Positions 12,001 to 23,012 of a DNA stretch of 64,000 nucleotides are shown in pieces. Made by a program: the position numbers and the translations under genes. The DNA is from Cliona cf. orientalis (taxonomy: Eukaryota > Porifera > Demospongiae > Clionaida > Clionaidae). The DNA is taken from NCBI GenBank assembly GCA_963930775.1, contig OZ005689.1, positions 8,320,854 through 8,384,853 on the forward strand. The letters are read 5' to 3'. A model generated the notes under the pieces. That model had not been told where the DNA came from and did no database searches. It saw only the letters and a program-made list of their open reading frames with translations. Position 1 is the first letter of the stretch. The number at the start of each line of letters is the position of its first letter.

Positions 12001-15000
12001 ATACTTGGGCTTAGCCTAATGTTTATGTTATTGACTTCCAATGTTTGCTAACTTTTAGGATTCCATTAGACTATGAACACTTGACCATATCCCCAGTAGC
12101 TACATAGTTTATAATGGTGCATGTGGTAAAGGTCGTCGATAGAATGCGTACACATCGATCGATGCTGGCCCCAGAAATCATGGAGATGGCGTCTAAGATC
12201 GACTCTCAACCTTGATAGCGACAATTATCGATGCTTCAATCACAGAGATGAACTCGACAGCACAGTATTCCTTCTGAACTTCGGGTTGGTCGCGCTGCTG
12301 CGGTCTCGCGCGGGTCAGCCCCTTGTGACGATCGTGCTATATATAGCGCAAGGCTAGCTATATTTATCCACGGCATTACGTAAGCCAAGAAAACACGTGA
12401 AGTTCAACCAACAGTACTTATCAGAGAAAGTAGCGCTCAGCTTGTAATCTATTCGCTGGATACACGCGTAAGATACTCTACATATTTACTGATTTTCAAG
12501 TCTCAGAAAGGCTCCAGCGAGGCCCTGAATTTTCTCATAATTACCTCATAGATTACACCATAGGTTTCATCATAATTACACCATAATTACCTCATAACCA
12601 CAGAAAAGTAAATTGCTACTGGGGATATAATGAAAACTTAACACTCACCCCGTCCCCGTCAGTGTTCCTCGCCACTAAAATAGCCATTCAAAATGACCGC
12701 TCTTAGAGTTGTAAGGCGCCTGCGCATATGCGCGCGCATCCACGTGTTTGAGAACGGTGAGGGAAATCCCCCTTTTCTCTGACCTTCGCGGGCGAAGTCG
12801 ACAACCAACGTGAGGCGGGAGACGCCAAGAGTTTCGATGGATAGTCCGTCGTGTCTCTAAGCGCTAGGCTAGAATTTCGTGCTTCGAGAACGTTTCTTGA
12901 ACGCTGTGAATTTTGAAGAGAATTACCTCATAGGTTTCATCATCATTTCATCATCATTACTCATAATTACCTCATAACCGCAAAGTTGTGAGTTTGTAAT
13001 TGGGACTCGGTGAGTAATGAACAACTTGGAGACTACGTCCAGAGTCCCTCACGAATAAGCCGCCATAAATTCGAACTAGGACACATTGACAAACCGCGCA
13101 TGCTCCGTATACGAGTACAATATTGGGGCGCGCGGCTTGAGCCGGTTGACCTTCACCTGCCACGTGCTCGACTGAATAGGGAAATCCCCCTGCCCTGAAA
13201 GCGAGCTCGCTAGAGAAAGCGAACTGAGAGAAACGCCATAAGGATATCATCGGATAGTCCACGATGTCTTCTACGCTAGGCTCGAATTCTGGGCCCCAAC
13301 AAGCTTTCATGCGTGCTAAACATTTTGAAACAGTCTTAACCGCATTTTCGTCATATTTTACATCATATTTTACATCACAATTACCTCATCGGTCGGCCGA
13401 ATAGTTTTTTTCTAATTGGGACTCTGGACGTAATGAACAACTTAGAGACTACGTCCAGAGTCCCTCATGAATACGCCGCCATAAATTCGAACCAGGACAC
13501 ATCGACAAACTGCGCATGCTCCGTATACGCGTACAATATTGGGGCGCGCGGCTTGAGCCGGTTGACCTTCACCCCCATGTGCTCGACTGAATAGGGAAAT
13601 CCCCCCGAGTGCGAGCTCGCCAAAGAAAGCGAACCGTGAAAATCGCCATATCTCATCGATAGTCCACGATGTCTTCTACGCTAGGTTCGAATTCTGGGTC
13701 CCAACAACCTTTCATGCGCGCTAAACATTTTGAAACAGTTTCACAGGAATTACATCATAAGTTTCGTCATAGGTTTCATCATCATTTCATCATCATTTCA
13801 TCACAATTTCATCATAGCGAGAGCCGAATTCTTTGTTTCTAATTGGGACTCTGGACGTAATGAACAACTCAGAGACTACGTCCAGAGTCCCTCATGGATA
13901 CGCCGCCATAAATTCGAACTGGGACACATCGACAAACTGCGCATGCTCCGTATACGCGTACAATATTGGGGCGCGCGGCTTGAGCCGGTTGACCTTCACC
14001 TGCCACGTGCTCGACTGAATAGGGAAATCCCCCCGAGTGCGAGTTCGCCAAAGAAAGCGAACCGAGAAAATCGCCATATCTCATCGATAGTCCACGATGT
14101 CTTCTACGCTAGGTTCGAATTCTGGGTCCCAACAACCTTTCATGCGCGCTAAACATTTTGAAACAGTTTCACAGGAATTACATCATAAGTTTCATCATAG
14201 GTTTCATCATCATTTCATCATCATTTCATCATAATTTCATCATAGCGAGAGCCGAATTCTTTGTTTCTAATTGGGACTCTGGACGTAATGAACAACTCAG
14301 AGACTACGTCCAGAGTCCCTCACGAATACGCCGCCATAAATTCGAACTAGGACACATCGACAAACTGCGCATGCTCCGTATACGCGTACAATATTGGGGC
14401 GCGCGGCTTGAGCCGGTTGACCTTCACCTGCCACGTGCTCGACTGAATAGGGAAATCCCCCCGAGTGCGAGCTCGCCAAAGAAAACGAACCGAGAAAATC
14501 GCCATATCTCATCGATAGTCCACGATGTCTTCTACGCTAGGTTCGAATTCTGGGTCCCAACAACCTTTCATGCGCGCTAAACATTTTGAAACAGTTTCAC
14601 AGGAATTACATCATAAGTTTCATCATAGGTTTCATCATCATTTCATCATCATTTCGTCATAATTTCATCATAGCGAGAGCCGAATTCTTTGTTTCTAATT
14701 GGGACTCTGGACGTAATGAAAAACTTAGAGACTACGTCCAGAGTCCCTCATGAATATGCCGCCATAAATTCGAACTAGGACACATCGACAAACTGCGCAT
14801 GCTCCGTATACGCGTACAATATTGGGGCGCGCGGCTTGAGCCGGTTGACCTTCACCCGCCATGTGCTCGACTGAATAGGGAAATCCCCCCGAGTGCGAGC
14901 TCGCCAAAGAAAGCGAACCGAGAAAATCGCCATATCTCATCGATGGTCCACGATGTCTTCTACGCTAGGTTCGAATTCTGGGTCCCAACAACCTTTCATG

Positions 15001-16712
15001 CGCGCTAAACATTTTGAAACAGTTTCACAGCAATTACATCATAACTTTCATCATAGGTTTCATCATCATTTCATCATAATTTCATCATAGCGAGAGCCGA
15101 ATTCTTTGTTTCTAATTGGGACTCTGGACGTAATGAACAACTTAGAGACTACGTCCAGAGTCCCTCACGAATACGCCGCCATAAATTCGAACTAGGACAC
15201 ATTGACAAACTGCGCATGCTCCGTATACAATATTGGGGCGCGCGGCTTGAGCCGGTTGACCTTCACCTGCCATGTGCGCGACTGAATAGGGAAATCCCCC
15301 TGCCCTGAAAACGAGCTCGCTAGAGAAAGCGAACTGAGAGAAACGCCATAAGGATATCATCGGGTAGTCCACGATCTCTTCTACGCTAGGTTCGAATTCT
15401 GGGTCCCAACAACCTTTCATGCGCGCTAAACATTTTGAAACAGTTTCACAGCAATTACATCATAAGTTTCATCATAGGTTTCATCATCATTTCATCATAA
15501 TTTCATCATAGTGAGAGCCGAATTCTTTGTTTCTAATTGGGACTCTGGACGTAATAAAATGTACATGTATCATACCACGCCTTTACGAATATGTACACAT
15601 TAATTTTATGTTAGTAATGTACATAGCATGTTAGTAATACAGTAACTACACGCTATATACATGCAGTGATAGGTTTGTACTTCACCATAAATTTAATGTA
15701 ATAATTATGGCAACTACCGGTATATCACCTTGTATTATCAATATAGCCGGTGGAGATCTCTCGAGGATTACAGTTCCATTGATTCTAATGAATCTCAAGC
15801 ACACAATGACTGTATTGTTGTACTCTGGGATTGCAGTGATGACGAGAGCTTCGGTAGCTCCACCACGGCCTTCGGATCTTATCAGACCAGCACTGGTGTC
15901 AATGTTCCTCAGTGTTGTCCCATTTATTGTCCAATCTATTGTTCCACTGTCAGTTGGGTGCTGACAGAGGAATACTGCATCAACACCTTGTGCTTGTACC
16001 ACTGAGGAAGGAAAGCCACTGCCAGTTGCCATACCTGTGAAAATAAGACCTGAATGTACGTAGTGGCTAGCTCTTTTATGTAGCTCAAACTCCTTCAAAT
16101 ACAGCAGCCAGTATATAATAATATTATACAGTGGTCGTTAAAACTTGGGCACAGGGACCACTCTGGCCAACGTCCATGCATGCATCAGGGAAGCATCCAG
16201 TGGATAGCAACAGATTAAAAAGCCGGGTCACGACTAGAGGCTAGCTATAGGTGCTATGGAAGTAGCTATAGTAATTATAAAGCAAGGCAGGGTGACTGCA
16301 ATGAGCTACATAAGACTATCATAATGTCATTCAAGATGCAGAGAAGTATAGCCACCCCAGTATATATATTTTTTTGTCTATTCTAGCTACTTACGCGGTA
16401 TATCAGTGAAATCCTAAGGCTGAGAGTTGATACACAAAACTATAATAGTAGCTGGTTACGATTGTGAAGCATACTTGCCACAGTAGGTCTCGGTGGGAAT
16501 ATAAGCTATGGTGGGATTAATTGACTCTGATCTCAATACTTGCTCCAAGAGGTCAACCAGACTCTTCGAATTCGGGCCTCTACCCACGCAAGGACCCTCC
16601 CCTATATAGAATATCTAGTGTCATATTAAAATAATTCGTTCTTACCTATTAATATTAGTGCTACCAAGGAGCATAAGGGCCCTGCGATCTCGGTGTACCG
16701 TGTCATTTTCAT
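9054..16712 (-). CDS. Receptor gene A: signal, Ig, four FN3-like exons, TM
   Basis: Reading on the minus strand: signal exon 16646-16712 (MKMTRYTEIAGPLCSL...); Ig-like 15729-16034 with cysteines in VFLCQHP and VIVCLRF; FN3-like 11597-11941, 11207-11530, 10458-10763 and 9606-9950; TM exon 9310-9390 (YIVVPVASVIFLLISTIT). All boundaries are phase 1 and all inner exon lengths are multiples of three, so the frame is open throughout. The extracellular part has many N-x-S/T sites. The tail is uncertain: a possible last exon at about 9000-9066 after an AG could end in TNPIATTEL then stop, but its phase is not proven. The 3.8-kb intron after the Ig exon holds the large satellite. Likely a cell-surface recognition receptor; the ligand is unknown. 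Domain calls rest on pattern and similarity to the paralogues in this window. Confidence 0.72.
9227..9268. other. Hairpin with 19-bp stem and 4-nt loop
   Basis: Arms TCTGACCAATAGCTTATAG and CTATAAGCCCTTGGTCAGA pair at 16 of 19 positions around the loop GAGT. It lies just 3' of the TM exon of gene A, in an intron or 3' region. It could be a minimal MITE or a structured RNA element; no target duplication was recognised. Confidence 0.6.
10128..10245 (+). pseudogene. LINE reverse-transcriptase fragment
   Basis: Contains AIFSDFRNAFNSVSHKLLL, the equivalent of the RT block with D-x-x-KAFD-x-V-x-H. It is antisense within an intron of gene A. It is upstream in RT order but downstream in position relative to the fragment at 8677, so the two are separate remnants. 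Confidence 0.65.
12100..12530. other. CpG-rich stretch without recognised gene
   Basis: CG content is clearly above the surrounding introns (CGCGCTGCTGCGGTCTCGCG around 12291). No frame resembling a known protein was found. It may be an old mobile element or a regulatory region next to the satellite that follows. Confidence 0.35.
12540..15560. repeat. Satellite of ~425-bp units in the gene A intron
   Basis: The landmark GGGACTCTGGACGTAATGAA recurs near 13420, 13846, 14274, 14702, 15119 and 15540, with diverged copies near 13002 and 12640. Spacings are 417-428 bp. Units contain CCGCCATAAATTCGAAC, CATGCTCCGTATACG, GGCGCGCGGCTTGAGCCGG, GGGAAATCCCCC and a TTTCATCAT-rich segment. The inner units (13846 to 14702) are nearly identical and the outer ones diverged, as expected for unequal exchange. 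Each central unit holds the same 140-residue frame on + and a 71-residue frame on -, but outer units do not keep them, so coding is unlikely. Confidence 0.9.
13846..13890. other. Perfect 14-bp inverted repeat in each satellite unit
   Basis: GGACTCTGGACGTA and TACGTCCAGAGTCC flank a 17-nt loop. The same hairpin is present near 13420, 14274, 14702 and 15119. In the loop the only common changes are CTC/CTT and AAC/AAA, while the arms stay paired. Confidence 0.85.
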
Positions 16713-16738
16713 TCATGATAAGATTATCCAGCAGATAG

Positions 16739-17366
16739 GGGGCGTGGCACTACACGCTTTACTATAATTCGGGGCGAGCCTGAGCGAGCCCCGAATACAC
16801 GAGGTACAGGAAGCGGTTTTATATGTATATATACTTGTATGTATGTTTGTGGGGTGATCATTTCAGTGAGGAGAGAGTTAAATTTTGAACGCGTAAGGTA
16901 ATGGTCGTCATGCGCATGCGCATGCGCATACGCCCGCACTGCACCATCGATCTGAGAGACAACTCGAGTGTAAGCAAGGCATAAAACTGGAAAGGTGAGT
17001 GGTGTACCACTCTGGCAAGGCTCAGGTCCACGATTAACATCACTGGCCCTAGAGTCCACTTTCCTGAGCATGAAGATGACTGCATGGAGGCTTATATACA
17101 GGTACTTGGACTCATGATCATGGCATGTAGACTACTAAATATAGTATAGGTGATCAACATTATTGGACTATAGCTATTATACTAGCAATCTGTTATACTT
17201 TCACTGTCGTGGTAGCTTCTCAGGCCTAGCTATTGAGGTACCAACCCCATGTGCGCATGCATGCCTGTGTGCTTTCAAAGAAATCTTGTGACGTTTGCGA
17301 AGGCTCGCCCCGCACAGATGATTTTCATCACCACTAGTAATTATAAGCGTGTAGCCCACGCCCATG
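16739..17366. mobile_element. Inverted-repeat element
   Basis: The left end GGGCGTGGCACTACACGCTT plus ACTATAATTCGGGGCGAGCC mirrors the right end GGCTCGCCCCG ... TAATTATAAGCGTGTAGCCCACGCCC with small gaps. A second short palindrome GGGGCGAGCCTGAGCGAGCCCC lies at the left edge. No clear target duplication. It directly precedes the signal exon of gene A, so it may overlap that gene's upstream control region. Confidence 0.5.
16909..16931. promoter_or_regulatory. NRF1-like palindrome cluster upstream of gene A
   Basis: Overlapping copies of GCGCATGCGC (CATGCGCATGCGCATGCGCA) lie about 200 bp upstream of the gene A start codon. GCGCATGCGC is the consensus of NRF-1-type factors in animals; use here is inference. 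Similar sites occur at 6168-6205 and 18496-18510, so it may also come from inserted elements. Confidence 0.3.
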
Positions 17367-17410
17367 TGTATACTATCGTAGCTACGTATAAATTAACATT
17401 AGTTGTAGAT

Positions 17411-17732
17411 TAGTCTCGTGCCCAGCCCCCTTCATGCACGCGCGAGAAAGGGTCTGGTCAAAAGGGTTGTCCGGCTGGAATGCAATAATTGGCAATTTTG
17501 GTGTGCGTAAAATAGAAACTAACCGCCACTTCCGCGATCCGTACCGTACCATATAAACCGAGTGCACGCGCGTGCGTACGAACCACGCATAATTACATTC
17601 CACTAATGTCATGTGACCATGGTTCTGCAATCTGATTGGGCCGCAATATACGTACCTCGAGGACAAGGAAGTGCGACCCTTTTGACCAGACCCTTTCTCC
17701 CGCGTGCATGAAGGGGGCTGGGCACGAGACTA
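17411..17732. mobile_element. MITE, TAGTCTCG terminal repeats, 10-bp target duplication
   Basis: Ends TAGTCTCGTGCCCAGCCCCC and GGGGGCTGGGCACGAGACTA are perfect inverses, and homology goes on inward (CTTCATGCACGCG; GGGTCTGGTCAAAAGGGT). The flanks AGTTGTAGAT at 17401-17410 and 17733-17742 are identical. Same family as the element at 7926-8215 by shared tip and inner GGAATGCAATAATT. Probably Mutator-like (inference from the 10-12-bp duplication). Confidence 0.88.
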
Positions 17733-17811
17733 AGTTGTAGATGTGGAGGAGTCACATGCCACGGTCAGTTGACATTTTAATAGCCATCACCCACACGTCT
17801 ACATCTGGTCC

Positions 17812-18168
17812 ATTAGACGCCTTAAGGCGTGAACGTTTAAAAGTGTGAATCGCACTATATCACACGTATGCATACGCCCACTGGTGGTCAAAATACACTA
17901 TGGGTATGGGAAGAAATGCTCTAAAACGCATATAAAATAGCAAGGACTCTTGCCATTCATCTATCGCCACAATTATGGATACTTTAGTGGCCGATCTTAC
18001 TGCACTCAGGCTCTAGGGTGCTGCTTGATTTTTATCGTGTCGTAGCAACTCTATTCCCATATACGACCAATACATTTGAGGCAGCAGCAAAGGTGCGAGT
18101 CGCGCCTGCATGGTCACACCTCGTGGTGGTCATCTAATCGGCTAAACGTTCACGCCGCCTAGTCTATC
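17812..18168. mobile_element. Inverted-repeat element (~355 bp)
   Basis: TAGACGCCTTAAGGCGTGAA on the left is mirrored by TTCACGCCGCCTAGTCTA on the right, both joined to an AACGTTTA core. No target duplication recognised and no coding frame. Confidence 0.5.
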
Positions 18169-18245
18169 ACAGTAGTGGCCAGATATAAGATGACAACGTT
18201 GAATTGTTCGATACGGGAACCGGTTCTCAGGGTTCTCGGGGTTCT

Positions 18246-18605
18246 CATTAGGCCACTTCAACTGCAATAGTTGTTTCACGGGCATGCCAGACAAAAGTTC
18301 AGGGTCGGTAGGTCGGTTTGAAAAAAAAAAAAAAAGCAATTAGAGTTGCTGATTTCTTGTGGCTCAACTCGGCTCCACCCTCTCTACGATCGCCCCAAGT
18401 GTATCTGTCCACTCGTACTTAATAATCTTATGAGAAACGACTGGCGATCCACCTCATTTAGTAGATACACTGAGCGAAGCAGTCATCGACGCCATTGCGC
18501 ATGCGCACTTATGCATTTACGTCATTTTTATTTTCTTTTCAAGTCTGCAAATTAGAGGGTCGGTCGGGCCCGTGAAACAACAATAGCAGTTGAAGTGGCC
18601 TAATG
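18246..18605. repeat. 38-bp inverted copy of the 3' coding end of the beta-helix gene
   Basis: The segment 18246-18283 (CATTAGGCCACTTCAACTGC...) repeats, in inverse orientation, the coding sequence at 18568-18605 that reads IRPLQLLLLFHG on the minus strand. The left copy has a stop inside. Between the arms lie an A15 run and a short inverted-style sequence. This looks like a foldback duplication or two element ends that captured the gene 3' end. Confidence 0.65.
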
Positions 18606-20728
18606 GCAGCAATAAGGAGAAAAATGTGAGGGTAACGGCCATAAGAAAGATTTCCATCTAGTGCCCAAACGATGTCGGTTGACTGTTTCCCGGAATCTGA
18701 ATAGGTATAAAATACAGCCAGTTGAATACATGCAATGACTGTACGAAGGAGTTTAGAATAAGATAGATAGAGTAATGTAGCTAGTGTTGGAACAGATCGA
18801 CTTCCAAAGAGCTTTGAGAGTTTTGACGAATAACGCAGTCCAATCAAAAAGAGCCCGGCAATGTAGAACGGAAAAATGAACTGAAGCCACATTTTTAGGT
18901 AGGCATTCATGCCTCTAATGAAGCAAACTTCGATACCAAAATCCAAATTGAGCCAAGCTATGAATGTCTTTAGAACTGCAGTGAACCCTGGTGGGAAGAG
19001 AATGTTTTGATAGGCCCAGATAACATTTGCATAGAATACCAGGCTATTTATAGCTCCCTGAGTGACGGTCAGGTTCAACGCAGCAATGGCTAGAACGAGG
19101 AGCACTCCTGCTGCTGCAAAGAAGATGAGGAGTGCCAGGTTGTTGTTGTTGTTGGGGCAACGGATGCAGCGAGAAGACCCAATAGCCAGGCTGTAGTTCC
19201 TAGAACATCTACCGCACAATATCCCCTCACGGTGAGCCGTGCACTGATCATTTGGATTATGTTTGAGGTCAATGTTCTTCCCAGTGGGCTTACAATAATC
19301 AAAGGAACAGTGACTACTGAAAGAAACCACACCAGGGCCACCAGTAGCCTGAATCCACATACTGGTTGTATTCCACTTATGATATCCATCGAGGTCGTTC
19401 AATATGCATTCCACTCCATGTGCAGTCAATTCTGGATGGCAGTTACAACCTGGAGGATCTCCTAAGAGAACAAAGCCAGGTGGACAGGGAAGAAGAATAA
19501 CATTGACGAACACTGGGGTATTTCTTAAACGAGTATGTATAAACTCGTTACCATATTCAGTAGAATATTCGTATTCACCTTCTTGATAATCGTAATAGTA
19601 ATCAAAGTCAGCATAGAGTGATTCAACAGCTGCCAGGAGCAGAGTCTCATTCGATCTATTTGAAAACACACTATAGTTCAAGAGACTGCATTCGGAGTTG
19701 ATCGTGATAACTTGGTGTTGCTGACCTATGGACCCAAGTGAGGCCAAGTCAGCGATCATAAAGAATGCATAAACAGTTCCAACTGTTGTACCATAGTCTC
19801 CTCCAACAAGGACAGCAGGAATCGTGAATTTCCCTCCAGGATAAGCATCAATGTTCATAATTATTTCATCACACTGTGGCTTACTCATATTGCCACAAAT
19901 GCACACACGTGTTGCATCTGCTGAAACTGCCGAGAGTGCAGATTCGTATCCCGGATATAACCAGATGAACTCACCTAAGGCATCATAGCTATGCAGACAT
20001 GTGCAAAAACTGGAAGCAATACAATAGCTTTTTAACGAAGCACCATATATATGATCACCACCTTTCGTGGCTGTGTTATTCAAGCATAAGACGAGCTGTT
20101 CCCATAATCTAAAAATTGATAGAAACATGACGAAATGTACCTGTGTCCCTCAATAATTGTTGCTGGATTCACCACATGTATTGCTCCCCCAGTTTCAGTT
20201 GCATGATTACCTCTGAAGTACAAATCAGAATTGTTTGCAAGCTTCATTGTAGTTCCCACAAGCATCAATGCTCCGCCTAGATAACCACTATTTCTGACAA
20301 ATCTCACATAGCCTGCGAAGGTCACAGAGCTTGAATATAGTGAAATGGCCGTTTTTGTACTGTTTAAGAAATTGCTGTTTTCGATAGTGAGATTTACTTT
20401 TGTCATTATCATGTCACTGTCGCTAATATTACATCTCACGACTGACACTACAATGTCCACTTCCACTTCAAAATCAACTATTGATACATACAGATGACTT
20501 GCAATAATGGTGATGTTCTCTATTCTAATAGTCTTAGCAATAATGTTGGTTTTTAACCCTTCTATTATGACATCATTCGTGTGACCATTCACAAAGCTCA
20601 CTTTCAGGGCACTTGTCTTGGGAAGGAATATTTGGTTCAACATAGTACACTTCACCTGAGCGGGTGGTACTGATCACAATCAGTAGGTTTATCAACGTTA
20701 AACTGAGAATTTCAAACTTCGACTTCAT
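18539..20728 (-). pseudogene. Beta-helix ectodomain / multi-TM membrane protein, frame-broken
   Basis: A start at 20728 gives a signal peptide (MKSKFEILSLTLINLLIVIS) and VYYVEPNIPSQDKCP. The frame changes near 20580, continues as a hydrophobic-repeat region (TFAGYVRFVRNSG, GGALMLVG, NHATETGGAIHV: beta-helix-like), changes again near 20100 and then runs about 515 residues. That last part has a Cys-rich segment (CPPGFVLLGDPPGCNCHP, CTAHREGILCGRCSRNYSL) and about six TM segments (LALLIFFAAAGVLLVLAIAAL; YANVIWAYQNILFPPGF; MWLQFIFPFYIAGLFLIGL; and others). It ends at FHGPDRPSNLQT, where the inverted-repeat unit begins, so the normal C-terminus may be lost. Large families of this layout occur in sponges and cnidarians (memory). 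Two frame breaks suggest a pseudogene or assembly indels. Confidence 0.7.
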
Positions 20729-20769
20729 GATAATATCTTGTTTTTGCTTCAGTGCTGGCTGGCTACACA

Positions 20770-21221
20770 ACAGAGCATTGCATCATGAGTGTATTATAAA
20801 TGTTTGGACTATCATAATAATTGTACATTAGAGATGCTAGAAAGTTTACAATTGGGATTTATACTTGCAGTACCAATTCGCAGATAAACTTACTGTTGTA
20901 GCCTACACAGTGGCAGGTCAGTTATAGCTGCACTAATGTGTTTACTAACCTTTATAACAATTATTACAACTATAGATTAATACCGACTTTTGCTCATACT
21001 TTCCGTATATGCTAGGCATATCATGGCCATACCTAGTCTGGCGGGCCAGCCCCTTCGTGCGTAGGAACGTAACGACCATTACCGTACCGATAGCATGCTA
21101 TCGCGCGATGTCCGAATCGATCGTAGCGCAACTTTGACTTGTCACGATAAGTTTATTGAAACTTTGATTAAACCTTGACTTTTAAATAATAACAGCGAGT
21201 TATGATGTCTGTATTAAACTA
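20770..21221. other. Non-coding stretch
   Basis: Mostly AT-rich. A short CG-rich segment near 21055-21130 includes GATAGCATGCTATC (palindrome) and TCGATCGTAGCG. No gene seen. Confidence 0.35.
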
Positions 21222-21970
21222 CTAAGACTGGGGGTGTTTAATGTTTGGCAGTAGCGGCCTACGTCCATTAGCATAACACTTTTCTATGTAACTGTTCCTT
21301 TTCCTGACCATTCTATGCAAATAAAAATGATGGTGCGTTTTGGGCATAGATGAAAGGATCCTTTTGTAACGCGATAGCCACGCAAATGTTTGTTCACAAC
21401 ACATCGTGTTCATGTCTGGGTTTTCCTTCTTAAGCAATTCCGGACTGTACAGATCATGGCATGTCTTGTCTTTGTGGTTAGCGATGTGTAGGGTATCAAT
21501 AATCTTCTTCTGAATTTGCCAGGCAACGGCAGTGGACTTCTCACCACCTTCAAATTGTTCAAATGACACATATTGTCATAGGAAAGGGTAATTTTCTTCA
21601 ATTGCTCTCTTGTCAATGATGCAAATGCTGACAGCATCCAAACCAGTACAATCAGGAATACCTGTGCAGGTCCTTCTGACCTGATAAAGTAATAATAATC
21701 ATATAATGTGTATGCTTGTAAAGTCACAGTATTTATACTACACAGTGGTTACTGATACAGAGGTTGCCATGTATCTATATGCCTACCACCACGGACTATG
21801 AACAGGTGCCCTCTAGTCCACTTCTGTATCTTCTTTCGTGTGCCAGTATCTTTGTTGCATGACGTTTTTGTTGGTTCATGCTCATCTGTGTAGTCCACCC
21901 TAGCTGTAACTTGTGGATGATCCTGAATCAATCCTGAAATACCTATAATTAGGCCGAACAAAAAAAATTA

Positions 21971-22343
21971 CTTGTTTCTCAGGCATATTTCTTCTCAAAT
22001 CGATGAGGGGATGAGGCTTTTTTTTTTTAATTAAATTTCTTTTTTTTTTTTAAGGCAAAGTATAATACGTAGCAAACATATTGAAAAATAAGACAAAAAA
22101 TGAAAATAAGCTTTATTTTGGTCAGTTTCCTATGCAAATGGCCAGTTTCTATGTATATAGGTCAATTTCCTATGTATATTGGTCAGTTTCTATGTAAATT
22201 GGTCAGGTTCCTATGTAAACTGACCTCTTACCTAATAGCCAACACTTTTAGTGCTGACGACCTTTACCGGAAAAGCTTCAGAATGCGAAATAAAAAGGCC
22301 CATGCGGGTAGGAAAAACGAGGCGGGCGGGCCTGAGAAACAAG
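21971..22343. mobile_element. MITE with TA target site in the KDZ intron
   Basis: CTTGTTTCTCAGGC on the left is mirrored by GCCTGAGAAACAAG on the right, and each end is flanked by TA. The interior has poly-T runs and a ~20-bp minisatellite (22122-22250; TTGGTCAGTTTCCTATGTA). A TA duplication suggests a Tc1/mariner-like origin (inference). Confidence 0.75.
22122..22250. repeat. ~20-bp minisatellite inside the MITE
   Basis: Six or so units of GGTCAGTTTCCTATGTATAT with small changes. Confidence 0.75.
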
Positions 22344-23012
22344 TAATTTTATTTGTGTGGCCTTATATGTATGTATCAAAATTAGTAGATTATATGACAT
22401 TGATAGTCATGCATATACTATTACTATATGCAAACCTTGGCAGTCTGCTGCTGTCTCATCACTGCCTTGTGCCGAACTCAGCCCAGAGGATGTTGATCCC
22501 TTAATATGGTGTTTCAGGAATTGGTGCAGTTCTGTAGGAATACTTTGTTTCTGTGCAGCTTTGCAGTGCTCCTCACAGAATGCCATTTTCGGAAGTGGCT
22601 GTTTAGGACAGGAGGAAACATACCGCAAGTTTCCACTGAATGGTTGAACCTGCTTTGCAACTTGGTACATACATATAGGGTACGTCAGCTTCCAGTTTCC
22701 ATCAAGAGACCATAAAGAGCCACACCCTGAATGTTAACAATTAATAAGTCAGTAATAATATACTTATAATTTAATGATTTGAATTACCTCTCTGTCTGCA
22801 TTTCTCCGAACAGTTTTCATGTGGATATGGATTGGTGGCCCTCTTCCTATCTACCAGGCACAGATGTCTACATGCCTCCAGAAGCTGTTAAAGATAAGCC
22901 AGTATACACAGAGAAGATTGACTGCTTCTCATTTGGTGTCGTTGCTGTCCAGATTGTCACACGACAGTTTCCTAAACCTGGAGATCGGCAGGTAACACTC
23001 AATGATCCACGC

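Larger units (their letters stand above)
21222..22726 (-). pseudogene. KDZ (Kyakuja-Dileera-Zisupton) transposase-like, partial and frame-broken
   Basis: Exons on the minus strand: 22436-22726 (CGSLWSLDGNWKL ... FCEEHCKAAQKQ, a Cys/His module), 21753-21942 (GHLFIVRGGRHIDTWQPLYQ) and 21222-21680. The junction 21753/21680 restores WQPLYQ-SEGPAQVF, typical of this family. The last exon has the conserved YDNMCHLNNLK block and then ENPDMNTMCCEQTFAWLSRY plus HHHFYLHRMV, which hold the expected acidic residues. A one-base frame change near 21520 (between PLPGK and IQKKIIDTLHI) breaks it. The N-terminal part is missing. The intron 21943-22435 holds a MITE. Family recognised from memory of its motifs; good confidence. 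Confidence 0.8.

Noticed and set aside
13730..14580. Two identical 140-residue frames on + and matching 71-residue frames on -
   Set aside because: They recur once per satellite unit, in a different absolute frame each time, and are broken in outer units. They are products of the repeat, not genes.
16724..17085. Minus-strand frames near 17 kb as a gene
   Set aside because: They lie inside an inverted-repeat element and are partly made of the GCGCATGCGC repeat.
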